64,000 nucleotides of DNA from Amoebophrya sp. A120 (lineage: Eukaryota; Sar; Dinophyceae; Syndiniales; Amoebophryaceae). The stretch covers positions 10,051,979 through 10,115,978 of the forward strand of contig CAJINV010000003.1 in the NCBI GenBank assembly GCA_905178155.1, read 5' to 3'. Positions 53,357-64,000 of this stretch are shown piece by piece. Each line of letters opens with the position of its first letter. Position 1 is the first letter of the stretch. Below the pieces are notes generated by a model. That model saw nothing but the letters and a program-made list of their open reading frames with translations. It made no database searches and had not been told where the DNA came from. The position numbers and the translations under genes are program-made.

Positions 53357-54489
53357 ATCTGATTCGTCAAAATACGTCGCGCCTGTTGCTGAAATACGTC
53401 GCTATCTTGATCAAAGTGCAAGAGCTTGCCGCACGCATGTGCGAAGACTCGAAAAGTCGGCCCCCGGGCTCGGGAAAATACGAGACAAACCCGAGAAGCC
53501 CGCGGGCCAGGAAAGCGAGGGGAGCCAGCCCTGTGGAGATGCTCGAGCCTTCCGAAAAGGGCCCCTATGTATTCAAAAAAGCAGGCGCAGGGCGGCAAGC
53601 TGTGAAGGAGGTACGACTTTGGGCCCGGACGCGCGCCCGGGTCTGTGTGTTTCGATCGGACGGCAGCCGCCCGCGCCGCTTGCGGGGCCCACGGCGTGGC
53701 GCGGCCCAGTCGCGGCGGGTGGTTTTTGTGGAAGGGGCCACCGCCTGCGTTTTGCGCTTTGTTGAATTTTGCCGCGGCCCCGGCCCGACTTTGGCCCGCC
53801 GGGGCGCGCGAGTCGCGCCCTGCCGCCCTCCCCTGGTGAGGCGGCTTTCGGCGAAGGCGGCGCCGCTCGGTTTCTTCTTAGTGCCAGCGAAGACGGCCCG
53901 CGCAAGCGTACGGAGGCCAGTTGCGCGCTCAGGTTCGATTCCCGACGGGGGGGCGGCGTGGTTTTTTGGCCAGGAGATAATTGGCCAAGCGCGCCGGCAG
54001 TGGTAGCGAAAACGCGCGCGCCCGGGCCTGGGCTTGCTGTTGTGCGTACATTGGAGCTATTCTTCTGCAAGAAAACATAACGGGTCGCCCAGTCTCTTGC
54101 TTAAAGCAGCGCCACCGCCGTGCCACCGCCGTGGCAACTTGCCCCGCAGGTTCGGTCTTGCCACTTTGCAGCCAGGGTAAAAAAAGAGTAGCGCCGCCAC
54201 CGCATGCGTGGGCTGTCCGCCCCCCGCGGCCGTGGTGGCGCGGGGTCCAAACGTTGCTCGTTTCCGCTACCGAAAGGCCCAGCGCAGTTTCCCGGGCGAC
54301 CTCTCGAGCCGCCCCGGGATGCAGGGGCGTGGCGAAGAAAGGGAAAAACGCATCACATGCGCGGGGCCCCATGCGATCGGTGGCCATCAGCGCGCCGCCT
54401 GTGCGCCTTGGTCCCAACTACCAACCAACCCAAATCACACGGCCCCCCGGCGGTTTGCCGGGCGGCGTTTCGTCCCAGAGTTGAGTGGG
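53357..54489. other. GC-rich stretch without a supportable gene
   Basis: Overlapping ORFs of 100-220 codons in several frames, Arg/Pro/Ala-rich, with no motif. No repeat shared with other parts was recognised. Confidence 0.4.
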
Positions 54490-55640
54490 ATGGCAAGCCT
54501 GCCCAACTCCCTGACGTCGCACGTTCTGCGCCGAATTGCAGGCGATGGGATTCGGCACAGCCCGAAAGCTGTACCCGAGGGCACGCGCTCGGCTTCGGGA
54601 CATTGCAGCCGGGGGGCCAAATCCTTCGAGGCCTCCAGAGCCCGCCCAGGAATTCTCTGCCCCGAGTTGGGCCTTCTGCGACAGCCGCCCACCCCCCTGG
54701 CCAGAGGGTTTTTGCTCCCCGGGCCAGAGCCAAGCACGCGCCCCACCTGCCAAAGCATTTTGACGAGGATTCCTGCACGGCTCCAAAGGCTCTCCGTGAC
54801 CCCCTAGCCCAACCAAACGCGGCCGGCTGCCAGCCTGCGGCGGCCCCTCCCCGCAGGCACGCGGCCGACTTGGCCAGAGGACTTGGGCGGGGGCTGCGGC
54901 GAGGAGTCCAAAGTCAAGCAATGCCCCGAGCCCCTGGGGCCAAGTCGGAGCGCCGGGGCGGGGTGGCTTGCCGCCACAGGCGCGCGGCCGACTTCGCCCG
55001 AAAGGTTTTTGCCGAGGATTCTTGCGAGGGAGGGCACCAAGATCCGGCCGGCCGAGAATCACCTGGCGGAGGTCGGGCCGTCCTGGACAGACGTTGGCTC
55101 GCCGCTCGGCGGAGCGCCGGGCCGCCGGGCCGCCGGCCGGTTTCGGAAGGGGAGAGGATTTCGGCGGGGATTCCGGTAGGGCTTCCACAGCCCAACTTGG
55201 GCCGTCTGTGGCGGCTTTCCCCCGGCGGCACGCGGTCGAGTTGGTCAGGGGATTCCGAAGAGGCCTCCAAAATCCGTTCCAGGATCCTCTTCCCCAAAAA
55301 GAGGGGCCGGCTGCGACGGCCACCCCCCCGATGGCACGCGGTCAATGTGGCCAGCGCGGGGGCCTCGGTGGGTGAGAGTTCTTCAGAGGTCGGCGGAATC
55401 CGCCTCGGAATCCTCTGCCCTGCGCAAACGGCCCGTCTGTCCCGGCCGTTCCACGACGGAACGCGGCCGATTTTTCCGGAGGACGGCGCGGCGGGCCCCG
55501 GCGTGGATTCCGCATGCGCCCGCGCCGGCCTTCCGGCCGAGGCAAGCCCATTATTTGCCGGGGCGGCCCCGGCGATAACGGCGGCGTCGATGTTCGCCGC
55601 CTTTGGTTCGTTTCATTCCCCTGGCAAGCCTGTGCACGTT
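54490..55640 (-). repeat. Composite element, degenerate third copy in inverted orientation
   Basis: Units of about 110-120 bp resemble the reverse complement of the satellites at 6.8 and 18.4 kb: GGCGGCTTTCCCCCGGCGG, GGCACGCGGTCGAGTTGG, CCTCCAAAATCC and GGATCCTC recur. The stretch is bordered by GGCAAGCCTG motifs (54491 and 55621) related to GGCAAACCGGCGCAC. A 481-codon ORF through it is a by-product. Confidence 0.55.
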
Positions 55641-56485
55641 TTGCACTGAGCCCGGAGAGCGGGGGAAGGGGCTCCCAGGGGGGGCTATCTCCCGAAGGGA
55701 GGCGGACCCCCGGCGGGCAAGGCGGATCCCCCGGACGGGGACGGCCTCCAAGACAGAAAGCGGGCCTCCGAGGTGGAAGGAGGGCACGCGCGAATACTGC
55801 AGGCTCAAAGCACGACGTGGGCCGGGAAGATGCCCAACCCCATGGGGTCCGTCGGCTTTCTTGGCTTGGGCCCCACTGCGTCAGGGTCCTCGCTTGTCGC
55901 CTTGCCCGCTTCCTTGTGTTTCGCGAATTGCTCGGGGGGGGGGGCGTGTCCTTTTTGCCGCTAGTTCCGTGCGCGGCGTGCCGTGCGGGCACTTCATGGG
56001 CTGGGGCGTTTCGCGGCGCCTTGGTGAATGTCCCGCCACTCTGCCCCGACACCTGCACACCTTTGGCGCGAGCAGCGCCAGTGGGCAGAGGCTTCTATGA
56101 AGCCAGCGCTTCGCGTGTTCGTACACCAACAGGCATCGCCGCGAGCGTTGGCTCTCCCTCGGGCCAAGCGGAGGCCTTTCCCCGCGCCTGGGCGCGGGCC
56201 GCTTCTGGTTTTGGAATCGGCGCGGCGACCTTTTTGGCGCTCGCCGGGCGATTTTTGAAGCCTGGCGACTGCAGTGGCGCTGGGCGATTTCTGAAGCTCG
56301 GGGACATATTGAACGTCTGGCGATTTTGGAAGCGCCGGATGACTTTGTGGCCGGGGCATGAGCATGCGTCGAGCTTGGGCTGGTTTTTGGTGCGCGGAAA
56401 CCTTGGGACGAGTTGGGATGCGAGGACATGTTTGCGCCTTTGGGCGGCTGCCGGCGCTCGCAGATATTTCGGCCGCATACGCTTA
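55641..56485. other. GC-rich stretch without a supportable gene
   Basis: Short GGCGGACCCCCGG/GGCGGATCCCCCGG units at 55690-55740 and a GCGATTTTTGAAGC-type repeat of ~30 bp (56246-56345). No gene-like frame. Confidence 0.45.
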
Positions 56486-57374
56486 TGCGGAGTGAGGCCA
56501 CCGGACTGCCCTAACCTGGCACCCTTCTTGACAGTAACCGCCAAAAACGGGGGGCGGCAGTTAGTTTCGGGCCCTATACCACAGCGCTTGCGTGCTTTGA
56601 AAAGATTCAAACTGCCGAGCCTGCCCGGTTCTGTGATCAAAGCAACGGAGCGCGACGCTTCTCCACTGGTCGCCGGCCTAGCGAACGACGGCGGCGAGCC
56701 AGCAAGCGGGGCGCTCTTCGGAGGCGCCCGCGCCGTGAGCTTCTGGCGGTTTGTGAAGAACAGGGGGGCGCCCAAAAAGTAGAACGCGCGCAAAGCCACC
56801 ACGCCGATACCGTATGGCGCGTCCTCCGTTTCGGGGTGTTTATTTTTGGCGATCGCGACGTCGGTATAGATCAGCTGTTCGTCATAGAAGCTCGGCGCTC
56901 AGCTGCTCTCGGGCTGGAGGAGGGAGTAGCGCGCAGCAGTCCGCTAAAGGGCACACCGCCAGCATCATCATCAAGGCGGTCCCCTTTTCGCCGGCTTAAC
57001 TATACTAAGTGGGGGAAGCTTTGCAGCTGTCGAAAATTGGGAAACGCGAAGGAAAACGCGCGCCAGAATCAAGGGGCCCGCCCGCATGCGATGGGCCCGG
57101 CTCCTCTCTGCTTTTGCGCGCCCCCCGCGGCGCCCGACGGAACTGGCCCCATAGCGTCGGGGCTGGTCCCAAGAGAGGGGCGCTTGCTGGAGATTTGCCG
57201 AAGGGGCTTGCGATGTTAGCTTTCTCAAGGGCCCGCCATTCCGTGCGGCGTATTGCTATCCGCGACGGCATCGCGGGCCCGCAAAAAGCACGACCGCCGC
57301 CGGCCCGCTGCCAAGGCAGGCGGGCGCGAGGAAATGGCAGCGACCTAGCCACCTCCGCCCCGGCGGATATATTT
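56486..57374 (+). mobile_element. Introner-like element, copy E
   Basis: Starts TGCGGAGTGAGGCCACCG and ends GGCGGATATATTT. The inner core (GATGGGCCCGGCTCC ... AACTGGCCCCATAGCGTCGG) is well preserved, but the right inverted repeat is eroded to AGCCACCTCCG. Flanks CTTA and TTCA do not match. TATTTTTAG (57380-57388) after the element is a possible acceptor. Confidence 0.65.
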
Positions 57375-57388
57375 TTCATATTTTTAGA

Positions 57389-58336
57389 GCTGGCAAATGC
57401 CCGGGAGTTTCAATTTTCTCTGGCGTGTTCGACGGTTTTCCTCTTCTGCAGCGTTGGCGCCGTTTGTTTCTTTCAGCGAGCCCGAGGCGATTTGCGACCC
57501 GCGGACTCTTCGGGGCCCCGGCAAGGTTTCTCGGCGGCCCTTTAGCACAGGGGGAAGCCAGCCTCGGGGTTGTATATCCACCCCCGGCAAATTCGCTGGG
57601 AAGGCGCGCGACGTGTTTTCGCGGCTGCCTTAAGTAACGGGGCGCAGCCGCTGCAGCAAGGCCGCGCTCTGCGGGGGGGGGGTGCGCTTTCGGGATTCAC
57701 TCGGGGGACGCGAGGTGGTTGGTGCTTCGCGTTTTGCGCCCGGTCAGCCGGCCGGCAACTCAGGACCACGCCGCGCGGATCGGTTGCAGCGGGGCAGGCG
57801 ACGTGCCTCATAGTTTCATCGAGATCCGCAGGGAATCCCCCGGGGCGCCGAAGATCCCGTCGGGGCGAAGGGTCGGAACACGGAAGTGCTGGCATTGAGG
57901 AGGCGACGCCGCGTGCGCCTCGAGCACCGCTGCCTCCGGTCGCCCCGTGATTTTCAAAGGGCATACGGCCCTGCTCGGGGCTCGGGGCCAAGCCAATGAC
58001 GCCGATGCGCCGGGCAAGTGCAGGCCTCGGCGCGTGCATCCTGCTATTTTGACCCTAGAGCCTCTAGACCGAAGGCCAAAATATATAAACAGGAGGCACG
58101 CGGCTACGGCTACACGCTCGCCCTCGCTACGGCTACACGCTTACCCTCTGAGGGCGAGCGTGTAGCGCGTCGTCGGTCTGTGACTCTTCTAACTGAGGCA
58201 GGGCGGGCCGGAAGCAGCCCGATACTCTCTCCGCTGGCGTTTCTTTCAAGTTATATATTTGAGTACTACCAAAGGCAAACCAAGGGAAAGCCATCTATTC
58301 AAGTTTTACGCACAGGCTCTACGTACTCTCGCGCAG
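57389..58336. other. Stretch without a clear gene; one strong hairpin
   Basis: Short ORFs on both strands without motif. CTACACGCTCGCCCTC (58110-58125) is repeated as its exact reverse complement at 58150-58165. Confidence 0.45.
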
Positions 58337-58709
58337 TTTGCTGTCGCTAATGTTCGCGAGAGACTTGCTGCCCCTCCTGATGCACGACTTGCAGCAACAC
58401 CGCGATCAGTGCCAATCCGAGGAGGTGCTTGTCGGGTGTCTCGTCATGAATGTGGCCATCGCTACAGCGACGTCGGGTGGCCGCTCAGGCGAGCTGGTCG
58501 CTTTCAACTCCGTCGCAAATTCCGGAACGTGTCAACAAAATTGGTGCAACGCCTGGAATCCGTGGCGCGGCGTCTTCATCTTCAGGCACCTCGCTTACGA
58601 GTCAGCAACTCTTCTCCCGCGTAGTCTGTCGCACAATGAGCCGACCGCGGACGGAAAGGATCTGGCCCTGCCGAGGACGCCGGGAGCAACATCGCGAGCC
58701 ACTCCCTAG
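58337..58709 (+). CDS. Possible exon of a hypothetical protein
   Basis: After CTCTCGCGCAG the frame reads LLSLMFARDLLPLLMHDLQQ and continues GC3-rich through VLVGCLVMNVAIATATSGG and WCNAWNPWRGVFIF to TAG. No family is recognised. Overlapping frames (58259-58624 on +; 58582-59040 on -) are also open, so frame choice rests on codon bias and the acceptor only. A second possible + exon follows at about 58770-58978. Confidence 0.3.
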
Positions 58710-58978
58710 GTTGAAGCATTCTACTGCGCGCGCTGACGCGGTTGATTTCTGATGCCCACACCACTGTAGAGGCGGCCGATGTATTTCTTCCGCTCGTCGT
58801 CTCCGCTCCTTGTCCCGGAAAGCATATACTCGGCAAAGCGTTGCAGAGACGGGTAATAGTACTAAAAGAGCTCGCACGAGGAAAATCTAGAGGCATGGGG
58901 CGAAGGCGCTGCAGCGTCTCTAGGAATCTCTCGAATTTTACGCATGTTGCTGCTTCTTCCCCGCACCCGCTTGTTTGA

Positions 58979-61479
58979 TCCTGTGCTGCAGAAATAATTG
59001 CCGCCGTGCCTAGGACTGTCGCGCTCGCGGACACCGTCACACCTTCTACGTAAGCGGGCCGCCGGCGCCGCTATGAAAAATAAGAACGCCAGGCCGCAAA
59101 ATCGGCCGGGGGGGCGCATACTTTTCGCGCACCCACTTGGGCCGAGGGCTGCGGACATAGCGAACAGAGGGGGCGCGATGGTGCGGCCGAGCGATGGACC
59201 AGGTTACCCCGGAGCCGTCCGAGCACAGCGGCGCGCATATGCGGGCGGCTGCGGGTGGGCCGCACCCGGCCGCCGGGGCGGGGGGGCCTGCGGCAAGGTG
59301 TTCGCGCTTCGCTAAGTCCTCGCGGGCTTCCTTGGTTCACGCCGGGGGCGCGCGGCATCTTGGAGGGGCCCCGCCCGCAATGCCTACGCAAGAAACGCCA
59401 GCAGCCCGGCCACTTGCCCACCGGTCGGGGGCCCGAAAGGGGCGGGGCATTTGGGCAGCCTTCCCCGCCTTCCGGGGCCGAGAGCGGCCTCAAATAAGAT
59501 GAAGGGCTGGCAGGCCTGACGCCCTGCGCAGCGAGCCTGGTGGCTGTTGGTTTCACATACCTCGCGGCGCCTGGCCGCCGTCCGGGCGGTGCCAGCCTGG
59601 GTTCGTCTATCGTGTGGGCGGCAGCACCCAAGTCGCCGGGCCTTCAGAGCTGAAGGCCCCGCCCGCCCGCCGTGATGTTGATTCAAGTCCTGTCGTCCGA
59701 GGTGCTGCAACAAGTCTGGCGGCGCGGGCGTAGCCTCCCAAGCGAGTGCGTCCGTGCGCCCTTGTAGCCGCGGTGGGGTCGTGCGGGCGTGCTTGCTTTC
59801 GAATTTGCCTAAGTATTGCCCCTGGTCTGTTGGAATGCGCGCGCGTCAAGTTCAAGCGCGCGGCCTCTGTTTCTTTGGGCGGCGCCTATGAACCCACACA
59901 GCGTTGCCTGCGACCTCGGCCCGGGACGGTGGTTTCTCCGATGGCGATCGCGGCCCCCTTTGCTTGTATCCTGTCGCGCCCCCGCCCTTGACCGTCAGGC
60001 ATCGGCGGGACATATTGAGTGGCTCACACGCTGGAGGAGGTGAGCCGGTGGAGACACTGAGACAGACGCGGCTGCAGATTCCCAGGGATGGCGTGGCAGT
60101 CGTCTCGACAGGGGAAGATGCCTCTAGGCCATTTCTTTGCTTTCTATTCTCTTGGTTCTTTTTTCTGCCCCGGGCCTGCTCTTGGTTCCTGCGCCTGCGC
60201 CTCTCGTGAGGCAGGCGCCCTGGCTTTCGTTGGGCTGCCAGGTTTGAGCACGGTTTTGCTTAGTTTTGCCGCGGCGCGCGTGCATGTGCTCTGGCGGCTA
60301 CGTGCCGCCGCCCTTCCAGGGGTATAGGGTAGCGCATACCCCCAGAGCCAAAGGCTTTGCGGCCCAACCCCCGCCGCCCTTCCAGGGGTGAGGCTTGCTG
60401 GCCCAATCCCCGCCCCGCCACTTCTGAAAGGCGTGCGCGGTGATGTGCATCAGCGTGGGGGCGTGTGCTCGCTCACGCCCAAAGCAGCCCGCGCAGCCCT
60501 CCTAGGGGATGAGTTGGTTGGCGGCATCCACTGGCCCGCGAAAGGACGAAGGCAATACAATATTGGCGCTTGCACCTGCCTAATCGCTACAATTTAACAG
60601 CAACTCGCGTGGGCATGTGATAGGTTTTTGTATTTTCAATCTGCGAGAGGGAGAGCATTTGGAGCGAAGCTCCAAGAGCAAGCACAAAAAGGGCCCATCG
60701 CAACAAGATATTTGGGCAGGTGAGAAGTGATTGCTTCTGCGATCATTTTGATTTTTGATAAATAGTATGGTAGACAGTCACTCGCTCGCCTGAAGAAGCG
60801 AGCACACAATTGATTTTTGTAGACGTCTAACTCCAAGTCCAAGCAATGCCAATGAAGTGCACACGTAAACCTACTCGCAAAAAGACTAGCCACGTATGAT
60901 GCGCCTTTGGAAGTGTGAAACAAAATTCAATTACTCCGCTAGATCGGAAAACAAAAAAAAAAGCCAGAACAGGAGTTCAAAAATAAAAAACGAAAAGCCA
61001 GGGCCAGAAGCAGCTCCGTCCCGTTTGCGGTTGCGGTTGTAAGCAGATCTTCACTGCTGTTGCAAGCAGTTTTTGCGATTGTAAAGCGTATGCGCGGCTG
61101 TGCTAGCAGCTGCGAGCAGTTTTTGCGGCTGGAGTGGTTTTTGCGCCACTTTTCTGCATGCCACGGCTTTCATTCTTCGTGAAAAATTGTGGGTAGGTCT
61201 CCACAGGCGAGACGAGTCCCTTCCTTTTCCACTCGACGCAGGCACTGAGTGCCGAGATCGTTTTGCTTAGGCTTGTTTGCTTCCCGCCAGCGCTTCAAGA
61301 CTTTGAAAGCCTGGGGCGTCGTTCTTCCTTCCAGCGCCGCGTGCGCTTTTTTCAGCCAGCTTTGACGGCCTTGCCTCGCTCCTATTTTTGCTGCTTGCGG
61401 AATTCAAAAGGTTTGCAAGTTCTTCTGGTGGCCCTCACCTTCAAGCTTTGCCGTTCCTTTGGCTTTCAACTTTCAATTT
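58979..61479. other. Intergenic DNA
   Basis: 59050-60400 is GC-rich with unassignable ORFs; CCGCCGCCCTTCCAGGGGT occurs twice (about 60307 and 60371). From about 60580 the DNA becomes AT-rich. A short TGCnAGCAGTTTTTGCGnnTG motif repeats at 61060-61140. No gene is supported. Confidence 0.4.
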
Positions 61480-61850
61480 TGGACTTTAGTTTTTACCTTG
61501 AGTTTTTGCTTTTGCTTTTATTTTTTACCCGTAGCTTTTTTAGTTTTTCTTTCTACTTTTAGTTTCTTGTAGTCTTTGCTTTGTTTTGGCTTTTGCTTTT
61601 AGCTGTTACTTCTAGTTTTTGCGGTTACTTTTAGTCTTCTTGTAGCGTTTTCTTTTAGTTTTTACTAGAAATCTCTGCTTTGCTCTCAGTTTCTACTTTT
61701 GGTTTTTACTTTTAGTCTTTTCTTCTAGTTTTTACTTTTACTTTTAGTTTTTACTTTTAGTTTTTTCCTTTTTTGCAAGGCTTTTCCTTTTGCGTTTGGT
61801 TTTTTGCTTTAAGCTTTTGCTTTTGGTTTTATATTTTTGGCTCTTACCTT
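61480..61850. repeat. Pyrimidine-rich TTTTACTTTTAGT minisatellite
   Basis: About 25 units of 12-14 bases around TTTTACTTTTAGTTT, almost free of purines except in TAG/TAC steps, in a region otherwise mixed in composition. On the transcript strand it would form a long polypyrimidine tract with many potential AG acceptors. Confidence 0.8.
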
Positions 61851-61984
61851 ATGGCTGCGGAGTAATTGTTTGGCCATCACGACTTTAGTCTTGGCAAGGG
61901 ATAGACTAATGCCAGCTGGCACGCGTTAGCGTTCTATGAATTCGCGGCCGAGGCCAAGAGTGTTCCAAGTGTGTGCGTATAGTC

Positions 61985-62795
61985 GTCGCATGATGTAGAA
62001 AGGCTCCCCGTCTTTGACGTCGCAAACTGGCCCCATTGGGAAGCGGGGGCCGAAATGGTGCAACTTCGAGCCTTTCGCATGTGAGTAAAGATAAAAAGCA
62101 AGAAGGAAACCAACACAAAGCGGCGAGCCACTTCGTTTTTAAATTGCGCAAAGAACCGCCGCGCCGCAAGCCGTGGCGCAGACCGTTGCGCCTGAAAATG
62201 CGGCGCGCCGGAAAGGGCTGCTAGGGGGTAGGTTTTAGAGTAGGCAGCCAAAAAGCCTGCGCGCCGTGCAGCAATAATGTTATGGGCGAGACGGGTATAA
62301 GGCGCGCCAGGAGCGTCGTATTCTTCCGCTGCAGGGTAGAAATTTTCCTCGTGATCGTCTCCCGGAGTGATCGTCCGCTACACTATCGCTCCACTTCCTG
62401 CGGGCCAACGGAGAGTGGGGTGGTACTTTGGTGAGGCACAGGCACTTCGCGACTTTTGATTGCGCCCGGAATGGTAACGCAGTGAATTCTCACTCCATAT
62501 CCCCCGCTGCCCAACCACCACGGGAAATGTATTGATAACGCACTGAATCACCAGCCCAGCAAAAGTCTGAGCCTCCAGCTCCGTCGCCGAAAGGGGCGTC
62601 GCCGCCGCTTGAGGTTTCGCTAGCCAGCGGGAGGGCGTATTGCGTTATCACTGCATCAAGTAAGAACGTCACTCCGAACCCGGAACGCGAGCGAGAAAGT
62701 GGAGCGATAAAGTAACTCAATGAGGTGCTATTCCGGGGAAAAATCCCACTTCCGGAGTTGCGACTTTTTCCCGGAGTGATTCCACAACGTGCTAG
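61985..62795 (+). repeat. Dispersed repeat 'GGAGTGA', copy 2 (uninterrupted)
   Basis: Matches the two halves at 43140-43584 and 44304-44670. The left edge is near GCATGATGTAGAAAGGCTCC and the right edge near CCACAACGTGCTAG. The site corresponding to element D is GGTA at 62422-62425, here followed directly by CTTTGGTGAGG. Smaller related pieces (CACTCCGG...GGAGTG) continue to about 63110. Confidence 0.8.
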
Positions 62796-62799
62796 CGAT

Positions 62800-63839
62800 T
62801 TATTTATTTCCCCGTCTCGGGAAAATAAAGATAAGCTCCCTGCTGAATCGTGCCTGCGCTAGCTTTCTCCTTCCGTAGCGATAATTCCGAGAACAAAAAC
62901 GGCACTCCGGCAGAAGTGTAGTGACAAATCCGTAGCCCGGCAAAAACGTCACTCCGGAGCCGAGTTTTTTGCTAGAGTGGTAATTCAGTGGACTAGCGCT
63001 CCGCCTTTAGTTGGCCAACGGGAAGCAGAGTGATGCTTCGTTGAACGATCACATCGGCAAAAAGGCCACCCCGGAAGTAAGACTTTTGCAGGAGTGGCAA
63101 CTCAGCGGAACGTCAACACGAAGACCAGACTTCGCGCAGAATGGCACTCCCAGGGGTTCTTACTCCTCGGGAGGCCGGATTGTGAGCGCGTGCGGAGGCG
63201 GGCACGCTGCTCGCCAGTGCTCGCTGAAAGTGAGCGTTGACGGGAAAGAAAGGCGGTCGCGACTTTTCGGCGGCCTTCGCTTCGCCCTTTGGCCCGGAGC
63301 AAAAAGGGTCGCAGCGGTGAAGGCTGCTCCTGATGGCGTGGCCTGGCGCCTGACGGCCGTTCTTTCGTTCTCTTTTCGGGTCCCGCGCGCCCTCTTCCCC
63401 GCCGGGCAAAATTTCCGCCGTCGATTTCTATTAAGGGCTCCGAGTCGCAAAAGAGCTCGCAAGAATTCCATCGGGAGGCACTTCAAAGGAAAAAGGTGAC
63501 AAAGCCCGACCTGAAGCCGCCTTGACGTCTCCTTTTCGTCAGAAACTATTGTGGATTACGGATTTCAGATTCAGGAAAAGGGCAAAAAGAGTGCCCACCT
63601 CTAGACGTTTTAGTCTCCTTCTTTTGGTCTCTTTGCTCCACTGGTTTTTGTCAAGTTGGTGCTAGTCTATAGCTCCTCTGGGTATTCCCCCTCGCTAGTT
63701 ATGGGCGAATAGTCCCGCAACTGCTCGGCCCCTTTTTCGGAGGACTCAAGAAACGGGGACTCCTTGCCGGAATATGACAGAGACCTGAACTATGCCTCAG
63801 TTGTATGATGCTTTTTTGTGTAATTGTAGATAGAAAATC
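62800..63839. other. Repeat remnants and 5' flank of the last gene
   Basis: 62880-63110 has repeated CACTCCGG/GAGTGGTAA motifs related to the preceding element. A 162-codon ORF (63011-63499) overlaps them and lacks motifs. The rest shows nothing recognised. Confidence 0.4.
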
Positions 63840-64000
63840 ATGCGTGCCATTAGTCCAGCTCTCCTCTCTTCGTCGCTCTCACTTCTCCTGCTGTTTTCCT
63901 TTTATCTTGGAATCCTGCCGTCGAGTAGTGGAGAGGCCGCGCGGTCCTGTGCGATACTTTGGCAGACTGACGAAGCAGCTCGAGCGTCTACCCTGGCGGC
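63840..64000 (+). CDS. Secreted or membrane protein, N-terminus (cut by window end)
   Basis: ATG at 63840 begins MRAISPALLSSSLSLLLLFS followed by FYLGILPSSSGEAARSC. This is a typical signal peptide: basic n-region, ~16-residue hydrophobic core, Pro and small residues before a probable cleavage near SSSGEA. The frame stays open to the end of the window (53 complete codons). Third positions look coding-like. No domain is visible yet. The upstream T-rich stretch AATTGTAGATAGAAAATC could hold an acceptor for trans-splicing (TTTTTTGTGTAATTGTAG). Confidence 0.6.
   Translation, partial: MRAISPALLSSSLSLLLLFSFYLGILPSSSGEAARSCAILWQTDEAARASTLA

Noticed and set aside
53925-53950. tRNA T-loop-like GGTTCGATTCC
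   Set aside because: No matching D-arm, anticodon stem or acceptor stem can be formed upstream, and the T-stem itself has a mismatch.
54204-55649. 481-codon + strand ORF
   Set aside because: Lies over degenerate satellite units; no domain and several frames are open.

Overview
The window reads as nuclear DNA of a dinoflagellate or a close relative (syndinian, perkinsid). The evidence is a complete 22-base copy of the dinoflagellate spliced-leader sequence at 11885-11906, GC-rich sequence crowded with repeats, genes broken into exons with GT-AG introns, repeat elements behaving as introns, and recognisable coding on the + strand only, as in dinoflagellate unidirectional gene arrays. Protein matches are eukaryotic and organellar: an M3 metallopeptidase like mitochondrial intermediate peptidase, an ERAL1-like mitochondrial Era GTPase, and two glycosyltransferases. 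The genus cannot be told from sequence alone.

Layout. 1-4.2 kb: GC-rich, no supportable gene. 4.2-8.0 kb: composite repeat copy 1 (GGATCC minisatellite plus a ~116-bp satellite). 8.24-11.3 kb: M3 peptidase in two exon blocks. 11.4-15.3 kb: repeats, the spliced-leader relic, a ~0.7-kb tandem duplication, and a 0.9-kb insertion with a 16-bp target duplication. 15.35 kb: AT-richer small ORF. 16.2-17.1 kb: ~350-bp tandem repeat. 17.1-19.1 kb: composite repeat copy 2. 19.95-21.3 kb: small membrane protein gene whose only visible intron is one repeat element. 23.5-28.4 kb: several unknown genes or exons with introner-like elements. 28.4-30.4 kb: intact-looking 2.0-kb TIR element with an 8-bp target duplication. 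31-32.5 kb: another element next to an exon. 33-35.8 kb: unknown ORFs. 36.1-42.7 kb: Era GTPase with two large repeat-filled introns. 43.1-44.7 kb: a repeat interrupted by an introner-like element. 45.0-45.7 kb: unknown two-exon gene. 47.8-49.6 kb: intronless GT25-like gene. 52.5-53.4 kb: three-exon GT31-like gene. 54.5-57.4 kb: degenerate repeats and another element. 58.3 kb: possible exon. 62.0-62.8 kb: uninterrupted copy of the 43-kb repeat. 63.84 kb to the end: start of a secreted-protein gene.

The main novelty is a family of 0.7-0.8-kb elements with a 13-bp GTAGTGAGGTCAC inverted repeat. They insert at NGTA and duplicate it. The duplicated GTA joined to the element's first bases TGT makes a GTATGT splice donor. 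One copy is exactly an in-frame intron, and another has an empty counterpart in the same window. Genes show no operon-like coupling; they share strand and repeat environment. Exon limits without transcript data are inferences from phase, splice sites and protein motifs.
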